Part shown: in pieces, positions 7,393-14,763 of the stretch
Position numbering within the stretch: position 1 is the first letter of the stretch
Layout of the letters: each line of letters opens with the position of its first letter
From: CAYGEY01 sp964349065
Lineage (GTDB): Bacteria > Patescibacteriota > Gracilibacteria > 1-14-2-50-48-13
Reading direction: 5' to 3'
Length of the DNA: 21,785 bases
NCBI GenBank assembly: GCA_964349065.1
Contig: CAYGEY010000016.1
Location: forward strand, 1-21,785
Made by a program: the position numbers and the translations under genes
The notes under the pieces: generated by a model
Database searches by the model: none
The model's input: only the letters and a program-made list of their open reading frames with translations
Told to the model about the DNA's origin: nothing

Positions 7393-7399
7393 ATACAAA

Positions 7400-7426
7400 T
7401 AGCGGCTGAAATTCAGTCGCTATTTT
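7400..7426 (+). terminator. Terminator-like hairpin of the mini-transcript
   Basis: TAGCGGCTGAA (7400-7410) pairs with TTCAGTCGCTA (7412-7422) along its length with one G-U pair; the innermost pairs must open to form a loop. TTTT follows at 7423-7426. The T-run is short, so efficiency is uncertain. Confidence 0.5.
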
Positions 7427-7443
7427 CAAAATTATTTTGAAAC

Positions 7444-7467
7444 AAAAAAAAGCCCCGGGGGCGGGGC
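7444..7467 (-). terminator. Rho-independent terminator of the ABC exporter gene
   Basis: On the minus strand a GC-only 6-bp stem GCCCCG/CGGGGC (7462-7467 with 7452-7457) is followed by eight T (7444-7451). It is a classic terminator, and nearly identical to the one at 9401-9426. Confidence 0.85.
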
Positions 7468-7521
7468 AAGTGTGGAGTGATGAAATATTATTCGAGCAAG
7501 TCGCGTAGGATTTCATAGTCC
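7444..7521. repeat. Tail-terminator repeat copy A
   Basis: 78 nt aligning to 9402-9480 with about eight mismatches and one base deletion; the innermost 29 nt (7493-7521, 9452-9480) are identical. On the minus strand it comprises codons for DYEILRDLL, a stop, and a GC-rich terminator. The two copies bracket the ABC exporter gene. Confidence 0.9.
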
Positions 7522-7541
7522 ATTAATGTTTTGTTTTCCAT
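7488..7541 (-). CDS. 17-codon ORF carrying the shared C-terminal tail
   Basis: Reads MENKTLMDYEILRDLLE. Its ATG overlaps the stop codon of the ABC exporter gene (TAATG), a typical translational-coupling arrangement, and it ends just before the terminator. The last ten or so residues match the end of the 452-residue protein encoded at 9447-10805 (LLDYEILRDLLA). It may be a translated peptide, or a relic of a gene end left when the exporter gene was inserted. No independent Shine-Dalgarno is needed if translation is coupled. Confidence 0.45.
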   Translation of the reverse strand: MENKTLMDYEILRDLLE

Positions 7542-9328
7542 TATTCCTCAATAACACCATATGCCTGCAAATCAACTAATTCCTTGTAATTCTTACATCT
7601 TTTTAAGAGAACCTCATGGCTTCCGATATCAAGAATTTTTCCGTCCTTCAAAAAGATTATTTTATCAGCATGTTTTATTGTTGAAAGTCTATGTGCAATG
7701 ATGAGTGTAGAACGGCCTTTTGTCAGGTATCTAAGAGCATTTTGCACTTCTTTTTCCGTCTTAGAATCCAGAGCAGATGTTGCTTCATCCAGAATAATAA
7801 ATGTCGGATCTTTTAATATAGCTCGTGCAATAGCAATACGTTGTCTCTGGCCTCCTGAGAGTTTAACTCCACGTTCACCCACCATGGTGTTGTATCCTTT
7901 TGGAAGTGTCATAATAAAATTATGAATAGCTGCCTGCGAAGCTGCTTCTTCAATCTCCTTATTGGTAGCATCCGGATTACCGAGTGCAATATTCATTCGA
8001 ATGGTATTGTGAAACATAGTGTTCTCTTGGAAGACAATAGCGATATGGGAGCGCAAACTCTCGCGAGTAAGTGACGTATATGGCACACCATCAAATTTTA
8101 TACTACCTTTTTGAGGATCATAAAATCTCTCAAGAAGATGTGTAATTGTAGTTTTCCCTGAGCCGGAATGTCCCACAAGCGCCACGGTTTCTCCGGGTTT
8201 AATTTCAAAAGTAATATCCTTTACAGTATGTTCTTGTTTGTTTTCAGTATAACTGAATGACATTTTTTCCACTTCGATATGTCCCTTCGGATCCTTAAGT
8301 TCTAATGCACCATCTACAATCTTAATCGGCTGTGCCAAGATTTTCACTCCTTTCATAAATCGTTTCCAGTCACGTTGATAGGTCTGGATTTGTGAGGCAA
8401 TGACTCCAAATGGAGCATAGAGAAATGTTACGTACCCGAGGAACATGGCAATGTCACCAATGGTCAATGTGCCTTGGCTTGCGAGGTATGCACCAACTCC
8501 GATTACTAAAAGACGGGATAATGCATTCGAAAAGTCCTGTGCTTGTCCGGTCCAGGCCCAGAGAGTATTGATTTTCCTCTGCTTTGCTAATGTATCCTCT
8601 TGTTCTTTCGAGAGCTGAGTTGTCATGCGCTTCTCTTGTTTAAAAGAAAGTACTGCAATGACATTTGCAAACGCATCACCAAGATTTCCATATAGTTTGT
8701 CCCAAGCATTTTCGATTTTTTCTTGTTTTGCATTTGTCCTGTTTTGTATAACAAAACAACTGAAAATATAAAAAGGAAGTGCCGCCATTGAGGCAATTGC
8801 CATGCGCCAATCTAAATAAAATACAATGATAATTGCGGCAACAAAATTAAGTACAGCAAGTGATACAGAGCGGAGAAGACTTTCTGCAAGATGCCAGTAT
8901 GCCTGTTCGTAGTTGGTGAATAAATTTATGAGGCTTCCTCCTTTTTTGTTGAGGTGATAACTCATGTCTTGCTTAAAGATTTGTTTGAGCAAGGTCCTCC
9001 AAAGATTTCCCCAGAGGCCATGCAAGTATTTCCATACATGAATAATATGCATTCCAGCCACAATGCTCATAAGAAATGTTATACATATCCAGATCAAAGA
9101 ATAATTGATTATGCTGGAAACAACGCTTGCTTGAGAAACTTTTCCAATCAGTTCTAATTGGTTGATAATGAGTTTATAGAGATATGGCTCACAGAGCTGA
9201 AGTAGGACGTAAAAGAAAAGCATTAAATACAAGCTCGCGAGATATTTTTTGCTGGAGAAAAGAAGGTGTAAAAAATATTTCAACCCTTCTTTACTTGTAG
9301 GTTTTGCTGGGAGGAATGTGGGAGTCAT
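7541..9328 (-). CDS. ABC exporter, fused membrane and ATPase domains (MsbA/MdlB-like)
   Basis: A 595-residue half-transporter. Residues about 25-320 form the six-helix exporter membrane domain, and 350-595 the nucleotide-binding domain with all motifs intact: Walker A GHSGSGKTT (386-394), signature LSGGQ (490-494), Walker B IILDE (511-515) and switch His546. It probably works as a homodimer, exporting a lipid, peptide or drug-like substrate; the substrate cannot be read from sequence. A promoter lies just upstream, and it has its own terminator. A 17-codon ORF overlaps its stop. The gene is bracketed by the tail-terminator repeat, which suggests it was inserted behind the helical-repeat gene or that the gene end was duplicated. 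Confidence 0.93.
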   Translation of the reverse strand: MTPTFLPAKPTSKEGLKYFLHLLFSSKKYLASLYLMLFFYVLLQLCEPYLYKLIINQLELIGKVSQASVVSSIINYSLIWICITFLMSIVAGMHIIHVWKYLHGLWGNLWRTLLKQIFKQDMSYHLNKKGGSLINLFTNYEQAYWHLAESLLRSVSLAVLNFVAAIIIVFYLDWRMAIASMAALPFYIFSCFVIQNRTNAKQEKIENAWDKLYGNLGDAFANVIAVLSFKQEKRMTTQLSKEQEDTLAKQRKINTLWAWTGQAQDFSNALSRLLVIGVGAYLASQGTLTIGDIAMFLGYVTFLYAPFGVIASQIQTYQRDWKRFMKGVKILAQPIKIVDGALELKDPKGHIEVEKMSFSYTENKQEHTVKDITFEIKPGETVALVGHSGSGKTTITHLLERFYDPQKGSIKFDGVPYTSLTRESLRSHIAIVFQENTMFHNTIRMNIALGNPDATNKEIEEAASQAAIHNFIMTLPKGYNTMVGERGVKLSGGQRQRIAIARAILKDPTFIILDEATSALDSKTEKEVQNALRYLTKGRSTLIIAHRLSTIKHADKIIFLKDGKILDIGSHEVLLKRCKNYKELVDLQAYGVIEE

Positions 9329-9354
9329 GTAGGAAGATAGTCAATTACTTTTGA

Positions 9355-9383
9355 AGTATAATGAGTTCTGAGGGGAGATACAA
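9355..9383 (-). promoter_or_regulatory. Promoter of the ABC exporter gene
   Basis: Minus strand: TTGTAT (9378-9383), 17-bp spacer, TATACT (5/6, 9355-9360), start near 9348, about 20 nt before the ATG at 9328. The -35 is poor. It lies downstream of the terminator of the preceding gene, so the exporter is likely its own transcription unit. Confidence 0.4.
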
Positions 9384-9400
9384 GGAGAGGTTTTGGATAG

Positions 9401-9426
9401 AAAAAAAAAGCCCCGCGGGGCGGGGC
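9401..9426 (-). terminator. Rho-independent terminator of the helical-repeat gene
   Basis: Minus strand: GCCCCG/CGGGGC stem (9421-9426 with 9410-9415), then nine T (9401-9409). It starts 20 nt after the stop codon at 9447 and is a near copy of the terminator at 7444-7467. Confidence 0.85.
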
Positions 9427-9480
9427 AAGTTTGGATTGCTGAAACATCATGCGAGCAAGTCGCGTAGGATTTCATAGTCC
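9402..9480. repeat. Tail-terminator repeat copy B
   Basis: 79-nt partner of 7444-7521. On the minus strand it encodes the last ten residues (DYEILRDLLA) of the helical-repeat protein, the TGA stop and the terminator. Differences from copy A cluster around the stop codon and the terminator loop, while the coding tail is perfectly kept. Confidence 0.9.
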
Positions 9481-10805
9481 AAAAGCTGTTTATCTTTACT
9501 TTCCGTTGTTATCAAATTATTTATCATCTCCTTTTTGATTTTTGGCAGGCATGATACCTTCTGCATTATTGATTTTCTATGACTATCATTTGTATAAACA
9601 TAGTACCAACCACGGCATGTTGAGTATGCTTCTGAAGCATCTCGCATTTGCTTTACCATGATATCCAGCATACAACGAATTATGGTATTTTCATTGTTTT
9701 CTGGATAGTTATGTTCATATGGTGGCATCATCTCATATACAGATTGTGCTTCCTGAAATGAAGTTGCCAGTGAAGACATCTTATTTTTAAAGTACTTATG
9801 TATTTTAGCATTTTTTATTCCATAAATACCTTTGTTAAATATATCTGCAAATTTTGAGAAGGTGTAAAAAAGTATATCAATTCTCTTTATTGCTCTATTG
9901 ACCAACATATCCTTATCTTTTTGATTTATTACTGAAAAGTAAGAAGTAAGTGAGCTTATTGTCTCATATACTTCTCTAGTTGTATTCATGGTTGCAATCA
10001 TTTTTGAAAGTGAAAGTTTTGGATATATATCGCAGTCACTAAGTTTTTTTGCGTGTTGAAATATTGACATGGTTTTTAACAAATCTTTTTTCAACATTGT
10101 TGCATGCTTCTTGAAATCGTCTCTACTCTTGATCTTTTCGTATGTATGCAGCATCTCATCAAACTTTTTTGCAAAGAGACACATCTTCTTAAGTGATAAA
10201 TCACGTTCTTGAAGAGTTGTATCCCCTTGTTCATGTACATACTTGGCATCATCATAGGTTTTGGTAAGTTCAATCATTCTAAAATAATCATGTCTCTGAT
10301 GGCTTGATTCTTTAGATAATTCTCGCACCTGCTTTGCCTCATTAAAGTTTCTGGCCAGATGATCTAACACTCCTATAAGCCTAGATGAAATATTAAAATT
10401 TCCTCTTTTGTTATAGATGGAGATTACTTTATCAAATGTTTTCAGCGAATAGTTCAGAATATCACCAGTTTTTTCACTGATTTTTTCTGGCCAGTTTTTA
10501 TTAGAATGGTAGATTTTTTTAGCATGCTTAACTTCAATAAGTGTTTCCATGATCTTTTCAATACTTAACAGGTACAATTCGCTTCCACTCCGACAAATAT
10601 TATATATTTGCAGGCTATTTGTAAAAGTTGTCATGTATTCTTTAACTTTTTGAATAAGTTTGGTACATGGGTGGTGATGGTTCAGTACTAAATAAACTGT
10701 TGCCAAAACTTTTGGATGTTCCGAAAGTATAGCATCTTCACCTTCGTTGAGAAAACGTAATATAACCTGGTCAATGTAATTGGGCATCTTTTTCAAAGTT
10801 CTCAT
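9447..10805 (-). CDS. Unknown all-helical repeat protein (452 aa)
   Basis: I do not recognise the family. No signal peptide or membrane helix is seen. The protein is almost entirely predicted helix, with a degenerate motif of the form F-x-x-A-x-x-V/I-Y/R-E recurring about every 30-37 residues. Examples are FNEAKQVRE, YDDAKYVHE, FQHAKKLSD, FQEAQSVYE and MRDASEAYS, about eleven times in all. That points to an alpha-solenoid (TPR/PPR-like) scaffold for protein or RNA binding. A frame opens at 10844, but a promoter leaves that ATG outside the transcript, while the ATG at 10805 has AAAAAGGA just upstream, so I choose 10805. The C-terminal tail DYEILRDLLA recurs after the neighbouring ABC gene. Lys-rich and AT-rich; function unknown. 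Confidence 0.75.
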   Translation of the reverse strand: MRTLKKMPNYIDQVILRFLNEGEDAILSEHPKVLATVYLVLNHHHPCTKLIQKVKEYMTTFTNSLQIYNICRSGSELYLLSIEKIMETLIEVKHAKKIYHSNKNWPEKISEKTGDILNYSLKTFDKVISIYNKRGNFNISSRLIGVLDHLARNFNEAKQVRELSKESSHQRHDYFRMIELTKTYDDAKYVHEQGDTTLQERDLSLKKMCLFAKKFDEMLHTYEKIKSRDDFKKHATMLKKDLLKTMSIFQHAKKLSDCDIYPKLSLSKMIATMNTTREVYETISSLTSYFSVINQKDKDMLVNRAIKRIDILFYTFSKFADIFNKGIYGIKNAKIHKYFKNKMSSLATSFQEAQSVYEMMPPYEHNYPENNENTIIRCMLDIMVKQMRDASEAYSTCRGWYYVYTNDSHRKSIMQKVSCLPKIKKEMINNLITTESKDKQLLDYEILRDLLA

Positions 10806-10846
10806 ATTCCTTTTTTCCTCGCTTTTAATTTTGTTATGTTGCATTC

Positions 10847-10875
10847 AAAATAATCACATATGCACAATTTGTCAA
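10847..10875 (-). promoter_or_regulatory. Promoter of the helical-repeat gene
   Basis: Minus strand: perfect TTGACA (10870-10875), 17-bp spacer, TATTTT (4/6, 10847-10852). Predicted start is near 10840, just past the upstream ATG at 10844, which supports translation from 10805. Confidence 0.6.
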
Positions 10876-10963
10876 CTACTCGGTGTCTGAAATTATTCCC
10901 CCTTCCCAAATCCAATTTACTCGCTATAGTACGCACATAATTCTATCCCCATTCACAAGCACC

Positions 10964-12427
10964 ATGGCCACCAACGAAACTGTCGTCCGCTTTGATGATG
11001 TCACCTTCGGATTCTCTGAAAAGAAACCTCTCCTTGATGAGGTGAATTTTTCTATCCGAAAAGGCATGAAAATGACCATCATGGGTCAAAACGGTGCCGG
11101 GAAGAGCACGATTTTTAAATTGATGACCAAGGTCCTTCGGCCAGGTCGAGGGAATGTAAATGTGGATAAAGGCCTCACTATCGCCATTGCGCATCAAGTG
11201 ATGCAAAAGGACAATCTCCCTCTCACCGTCCGCGCTTTTTTTGAAAAACAATTCGATGAAAAACATTATAATATCGACATGCGAATCGCCAAAGTTCTGG
11301 ACGCTGTAAATCTCCACGCCCCACTTGATCGCATTATCTCCTCATTCTCAGGAGGACAGCAGGCTAGATTACTCCTCGCTGCGGCCCTCATTCAGGATCC
11401 GGATTTGCTTTTACTGGACGAGCCCACCAACAATTTGGACAAAGACGGGATAGTACGTCTCACTGATTTTCTTTTAGATTTCGGCCACACATGTATTGTC
11501 ATTTCCCATGATGCAGATTTCTTGAATTCTTTTACCGACGGAGTTTTGTATTTAGACTCTACGACAAAAAAAGTCGAGCAATATGTTGGGGATTACTACA
11601 ATGTGATGGAGGATATTAAAGATCGAATCGAAAAAGAAAATATGAAAAATGTACAACTAGCCAAGATCGCTCAGGCCAACAAAGATCAGGCTAATGTGTT
11701 TGCTCACAAAGGAGGAAAGCTCCGTTTGGTCGCTAAAAAAATGCGGGAAAAAGCCGAGGAAATGGAGGAGGAGATGGTTGATGTGCGCAAAGAAGATAAG
11801 ACGATTCGAGATTTTACTATTCCGATTCCCGAGAGTGTGATAGGGGAATTAGTGAGGATTACAGAGCTAAAGGTAATGATCGATCATAAACCTGTGATAA
11901 AAAAAGCAAATATTTCGCTGAAGAAAAAAGATCATTTACTACTCTCCGGGCCAAATGGAATTGGAAAGAGTACATTACTGGAAGCTTTGGCAAATGGAAC
12001 TGCTGCAGGATCTCACTTGGCTAAAGATGCAGTGATTGGATATTATCGCCAAGATTTTTCAACACTTAATTTTGAAGACACCGTCTGGGAGTCGCTTTTA
12101 AGCGCTTTGGACAATTCACAAAGTCGGGATATGGAACATTTGCTCCGGTCTACTGCCGCGGGATTTTTGATTACCGGAGATATGATGGGGACGAAAATAG
12201 GGCATTTGTCTGAGGGACAGAAAGGGTTAGTTGCATTTGCTAGACTTGTTTTACAAAAGCCGGCTATTTTGATCTTGGACGAGCCTACAAATCATATTAA
12301 TTTCCGTCATATTCCCGTGATCGCGAAAGCGCTTGATAGCTATGAAGGTGCTATGATTTTGGTTTCGCATGTGCCGGAGTTTGTTGAGCAGATTAGGATT
12401 GATGAGGAGTTGAAGTTGGATAGGTAG
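10964..12427 (+). CDS. ABC-F family ATPase (ribosome-associated type)
   Basis: A 487-residue soluble protein with two ABC ATPase domains and no membrane segments. Domain 1: Walker A GQNGAGKST (41-49), signature FSGGQQ (128-133), DEPTNNLD (152-159). Domain 2: Walker A GPNGIGKST (329-337), signature LSEGQ (415-419), DEPTNHIN (439-446). A charged linker of about 80 residues (210-290) joins them, as in ABC-F proteins, which bind the ribosomal E site and act in translation or antibiotic resistance. It is compact, lacking a long C-terminal extension. The frame is open from 10883, but family similarity begins at the ATG at 10964. A TATAGT box at 10925-10930 is a possible -10. Subfamily (EttA, Uup, resistance type) cannot be assigned. 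Confidence 0.9.
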   Translation: MATNETVVRFDDVTFGFSEKKPLLDEVNFSIRKGMKMTIMGQNGAGKSTIFKLMTKVLRPGRGNVNVDKGLTIAIAHQVMQKDNLPLTVRAFFEKQFDEKHYNIDMRIAKVLDAVNLHAPLDRIISSFSGGQQARLLLAAALIQDPDLLLLDEPTNNLDKDGIVRLTDFLLDFGHTCIVISHDADFLNSFTDGVLYLDSTTKKVEQYVGDYYNVMEDIKDRIEKENMKNVQLAKIAQANKDQANVFAHKGGKLRLVAKKMREKAEEMEEEMVDVRKEDKTIRDFTIPIPESVIGELVRITELKVMIDHKPVIKKANISLKKKDHLLLSGPNGIGKSTLLEALANGTAAGSHLAKDAVIGYYRQDFSTLNFEDTVWESLLSALDNSQSRDMEHLLRSTAAGFLITGDMMGTKIGHLSEGQKGLVAFARLVLQKPAILILDEPTNHINFRHIPVIAKALDSYEGAMILVSHVPEFVEQIRIDEELKLDR

Positions 12428-12471
12428 GTGGAGCCAAGAATTTTGCCTGTTGTTAATTTGTAACTACAGTG

Positions 12472-12492
12472 GCTGGTTGACAGCGTTTTTTT
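12472..12492 (+). terminator. Weak terminator-like element after the ABC-F gene
   Basis: GCTG (12472-12475)/CAGC (12481-12484) is a short 4-bp stem followed by G and seven T. The stem is too short for a strong terminator; the same bases also hold a -35 box. Confidence 0.3.
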
Positions 12493-12504
12493 GTGGTGTA
12501 AGAT
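12477..12504 (+). promoter_or_regulatory. Promoter of the Gp49-Panacea toxin-antitoxin operon
   Basis: Perfect TTGACA (12477-12482), 16-bp spacer, TAAGAT (4/6, 12499-12504). Start near 12511, giving a leader of about 70 nt that contains the palindrome at 12560-12569. Confidence 0.45.
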
Positions 12505-12559
12505 TTCTGAAACTATTTTTTTAGTGTTTTTATTGTTCGAAAAATATGTTGATTTTATT

Positions 12560-12569
12560 CCCTATAGGG
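12560..12569. promoter_or_regulatory. Palindrome CCCTATAGGG upstream of the toxin gene
   Basis: A perfect 10-bp palindrome ending 10 nt before the toxin ATG. It is a candidate operator for the HTH domain of the antitoxin encoded in this operon. An alternative promoter (TTGATT 12549-12554, 17 bp, TATATA 12572-12577) would overlap it. Confidence 0.4.
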
Positions 12570-12579
12570 TATATATATT

Positions 12580-13014
12580 ATGCAAGTGTTTTATTTAAAT
12601 TCAGAGGAACCGAGTTGTTTGGGGAGGGTATTTGACTCGTTACAGATTCGATTAGAATACAGACTAGTTTCAGATATGAAAAAAATTATTTTTCATATAG
12701 CAGGAACGGGTGGTGTACCAAATTTACCTTATGCCAGGCGATTAAAGAATGTGAAGGGTGCATTTTATGAGATAAGAATAAAATATTTGAGAGGACAATT
12801 GATAAGAATTTATTATTTTGTTGATAAGATAAATAACCAAATGATATTACTGAATACTGTTATCAAACCTGATGGTGCTTCTAACGCTGGTAAATATAGT
12901 GGTAGATCAAAATTGAAAATTGAAAAAGACATAAAAATTTCCATAGAATTAGCTTTTGAAATAAAGAAAAATTATTATTTTAACTCAAAAAATTATGTAC
13001 TCCTCACACGCTGA
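12580..13014 (+). CDS. RelE-superfamily toxin, phage Gp49-like (DUF891)
   Basis: A 144-residue protein with the Gp49/HigB-type pattern: an N-terminal helix region (FDSLQIRLEYRLVSDMKK), a central PYARRLKNVKGAFYEIRIKY, then a beta-rich RGQLIRIYYFVD...QMILLNTVIKP, and a helical C-terminus. Such toxins usually cleave mRNA on the ribosome. The Leu-Tyr-Glu-Ile-Arg-type core is conserved (AFYEIRIKY). The start at 12580 has no Shine-Dalgarno but gives the full family domain, including the first helix. The antitoxin gene overlaps its last 20 nt in another frame. Catalytic residues vary in the family, so mRNA cleavage is an inference. Confidence 0.8.
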   Translation: MQVFYLNSEEPSCLGRVFDSLQIRLEYRLVSDMKKIIFHIAGTGGVPNLPYARRLKNVKGAFYEIRIKYLRGQLIRIYYFVDKINNQMILLNTVIKPDGASNAGKYSGRSKLKIEKDIKISIELAFEIKKNYYFNSKNYVLLTR

Positions 13015-13690
13015 AAGATTAAAAGAATTTTGTTCAACTCCTGAGTATAAATTGGCAGCAATTGAGTCTGCTAAAATGTTCAACCTTAGTTTAAAGATTT
13101 ATGGCAGGAGAAAAGATTTGGGGCTGACGCAGAAGGAACTTGCAAAAAGAGCATCAACAACTCAGCGTATTGTAAGTGAATTGGAATGGGCCTATTATGA
13201 ACCAAAAAACGGAATAGGTGATGATTTGTATAGCAGGTTGGCAGAGGCGCTTGAGATAGATCGAGATTATTTATTTTCTGAAAAGTATGACAGGTTTACA
13301 TACGAGTTATTCGTGTATTTAGGTGAGAAACTTAAATGGAAATTGGATATTATGCAATTTATGAAGATACCTTATTTTATTGATGTAGCATTGGTGCAAG
13401 GCAATTATTCACAGCTAACTAATTTTCAATATTATCGTTACGAATTTGGTCCTTTTGATAAGAAGGTTTATGCATATAAGGCACTTTTTGAAGGGAAGAA
13501 ATTTCATTCAAAGTATAAATTAATAGATCATGTGTTACCTGAAATTGATAAGATACTCAGCAATCTTCCGATCCACGAAGGAGAGAAATTAAAAAAACTT
13601 TCGTATGAAACGGCGCCGATGAAAGCGCTTGGGGCGAAGATGGGGAATAAGAAGGGGTGGAATGAGTTGTTGGATTTGGGGGCGAGGTAG
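12995..13690 (+). CDS. HTH-Panacea (DUF4065/SocA-like) antitoxin
   Basis: A 231-residue protein with two domains. Residues about 32-90 form an XRE-type helix-turn-helix (GLTQKELAKRASTTQRIVSELE), and 115-228 a Panacea/DUF4065 domain (IPYFIDVALVQGN..LTNFQYYRYEFGPFDKKVYAY ... SYETAPMKAL). Panacea is a promiscuous antitoxin domain found with unrelated toxins; the HTH probably makes it the operon repressor. The start overlaps the toxin gene by 20 nt; an alternative ATG at 13076 would remove the overlap but keep both domains. The gene order is toxin first. The last 60 nt are extremely G-rich (28 G, 3 C). Confidence 0.85.
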   Translation: MYSSHAERLKEFCSTPEYKLAAIESAKMFNLSLKIYGRRKDLGLTQKELAKRASTTQRIVSELEWAYYEPKNGIGDDLYSRLAEALEIDRDYLFSEKYDRFTYELFVYLGEKLKWKLDIMQFMKIPYFIDVALVQGNYSQLTNFQYYRYEFGPFDKKVYAYKALFEGKKFHSKYKLIDHVLPEIDKILSNLPIHEGEKLKKLSYETAPMKALGAKMGNKKGWNELLDLGAR

Positions 13691-13753
13691 GTTGGACTTT
13701 ACGAGAATTACAAAATGGACATACTGCTTCAGTATTCATTATTGAAAATACCA

Positions 13754-14689
13754 ATGAGCCCTACAACTATCGTCACCTCAGGAAATACCTTCATTGATAT
13801 TGATGGATTTGCCTGTGTTATTGCGTATACAGAACTTCTGAAACTTTTGGGCCAAAACTCAATTGCGGTCATGTCAGCAAAAACAAATTCCAGCGTGCCA
13901 AAGCAGTATAGGGCTTGGGGTGAATATGAAGTTGATAGTTCTAAATTAAATCAGTATTCGGATAAAAACTATATAGTTCTTGATCTTTCTGAGCCTGAGT
14001 TTTTTGATGACTGCGTGGAAGATGACAAGGTTATCAGGATCCTTGATCATCACCCGGGGTTTGAAGAATATTGGAAAGCAAAGATTGGTGACGCCGCGGT
14101 GATTGAATCCATCGGAGCAGCGGCAACATTAGTGGTTCGTGAATATAAAGAGCATGGACTCTTACATAAAATTTCTCCACAGAGCGCTGAACTACTAGCG
14201 GCGGCGATACTTTCCAATAGTTTGATTTTTCAAATGAAAATGACGACGCAGGAGGATAAGGATGCATATAAAGAATTGCAGAAATATTTTGCATATTCTG
14301 ATAAGTTTGAGGAAAAGTACTTTGCGGAAGTGGAAAAAAATATTGAGGAAGATGTGGCGGGGAGTTTGATGTTGGATTCGAAGTTTATAAATATTAACGG
14401 TATAAGAGTGTTTATAGCTCAGTTGGAACTTTTCAGTCCCGAGGATTTACTGAGTCACTCGGAGAATGCTGTTCGGAAATATTTGGCCGGTATTGATGCA
14501 ACGAATGTATTTGTAAATTTGGCTGGGCTGAGAGATAAAAGAAATATTATTTTGTTTCGGGACTTGGAGTCATTGCAGTATTTGCAAAAGACATTCCCGG
14601 AGTTTGTTTATGATGAGAAGGAGTTGAGAGCAGTGACGCCACATTTGATGCTCAGGAAGGAGTTGTTGAAGGGGTTGTTGGGAAGGTAG
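13754..14689 (+). CDS. DHH-family phosphoesterase-like protein with altered metal site
   Basis: A 311-residue protein resembling DHH phosphoesterases, closest in pattern to family II inorganic pyrophosphatase (PpaC). Seen motifs are GNTFIDID (N11, D15, D17), VLDLSE (D77), DHH (98-100), ESIGAAATLV (118-127) and ILSNSLIFQMKMTTQED (152-168). In PpaC the first motif is GHxxPDxD and the last is SDT; here both the His and that Asp are Asn (N11, N155). Two manganese ligands are therefore lost while DxD, D77 and DHH remain. A weaker metal site, a different substrate or a pseudoenzyme is possible. The frame is open from an ATG at 13715, but family N-termini match a start at 13754. The last 50 nt contain 20 G and 3 C. 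Confidence 0.75.
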   Translation: MSPTTIVTSGNTFIDIDGFACVIAYTELLKLLGQNSIAVMSAKTNSSVPKQYRAWGEYEVDSSKLNQYSDKNYIVLDLSEPEFFDDCVEDDKVIRILDHHPGFEEYWKAKIGDAAVIESIGAAATLVVREYKEHGLLHKISPQSAELLAAAILSNSLIFQMKMTTQEDKDAYKELQKYFAYSDKFEEKYFAEVEKNIEEDVAGSLMLDSKFININGIRVFIAQLELFSPEDLLSHSENAVRKYLAGIDATNVFVNLAGLRDKRNIILFRDLESLQYLQKTFPEFVYDEKELRAVTPHLMLRKELLKGLLGR

Positions 14690-14701
14690 TTACAAATATG
14701 G

Positions 14702-14729
14702 TTTACATTTATTGCCTACATGCTATAAA
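14702..14729 (+). promoter_or_regulatory. Promoter of the DUF5680-like gene
   Basis: TTTACA (5/6, 14702-14707), 16-bp spacer, TATAAA (5/6, 14724-14729). Start near 14736, giving a leader of about 28 nt before the ATG at 14764. Confidence 0.55.
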
Positions 14730-14763
14730 TCTGAAAAAAATATAAAGGCGGAAAATAAAAATT

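Noticed and set aside
7541..9328. Transposon interpretation of the repeat-bracketed ABC gene
   Set aside because: No transposase, terminal inverted repeats or short target duplications are visible; the bracketing repeats are a gene end plus terminator.
10883..10963. 27-residue N-terminal extension of the ABC-F protein
   Set aside because: The extension has no similarity to ABC-F proteins and overlaps a likely promoter region; the ATG at 10964 begins the conserved domain.
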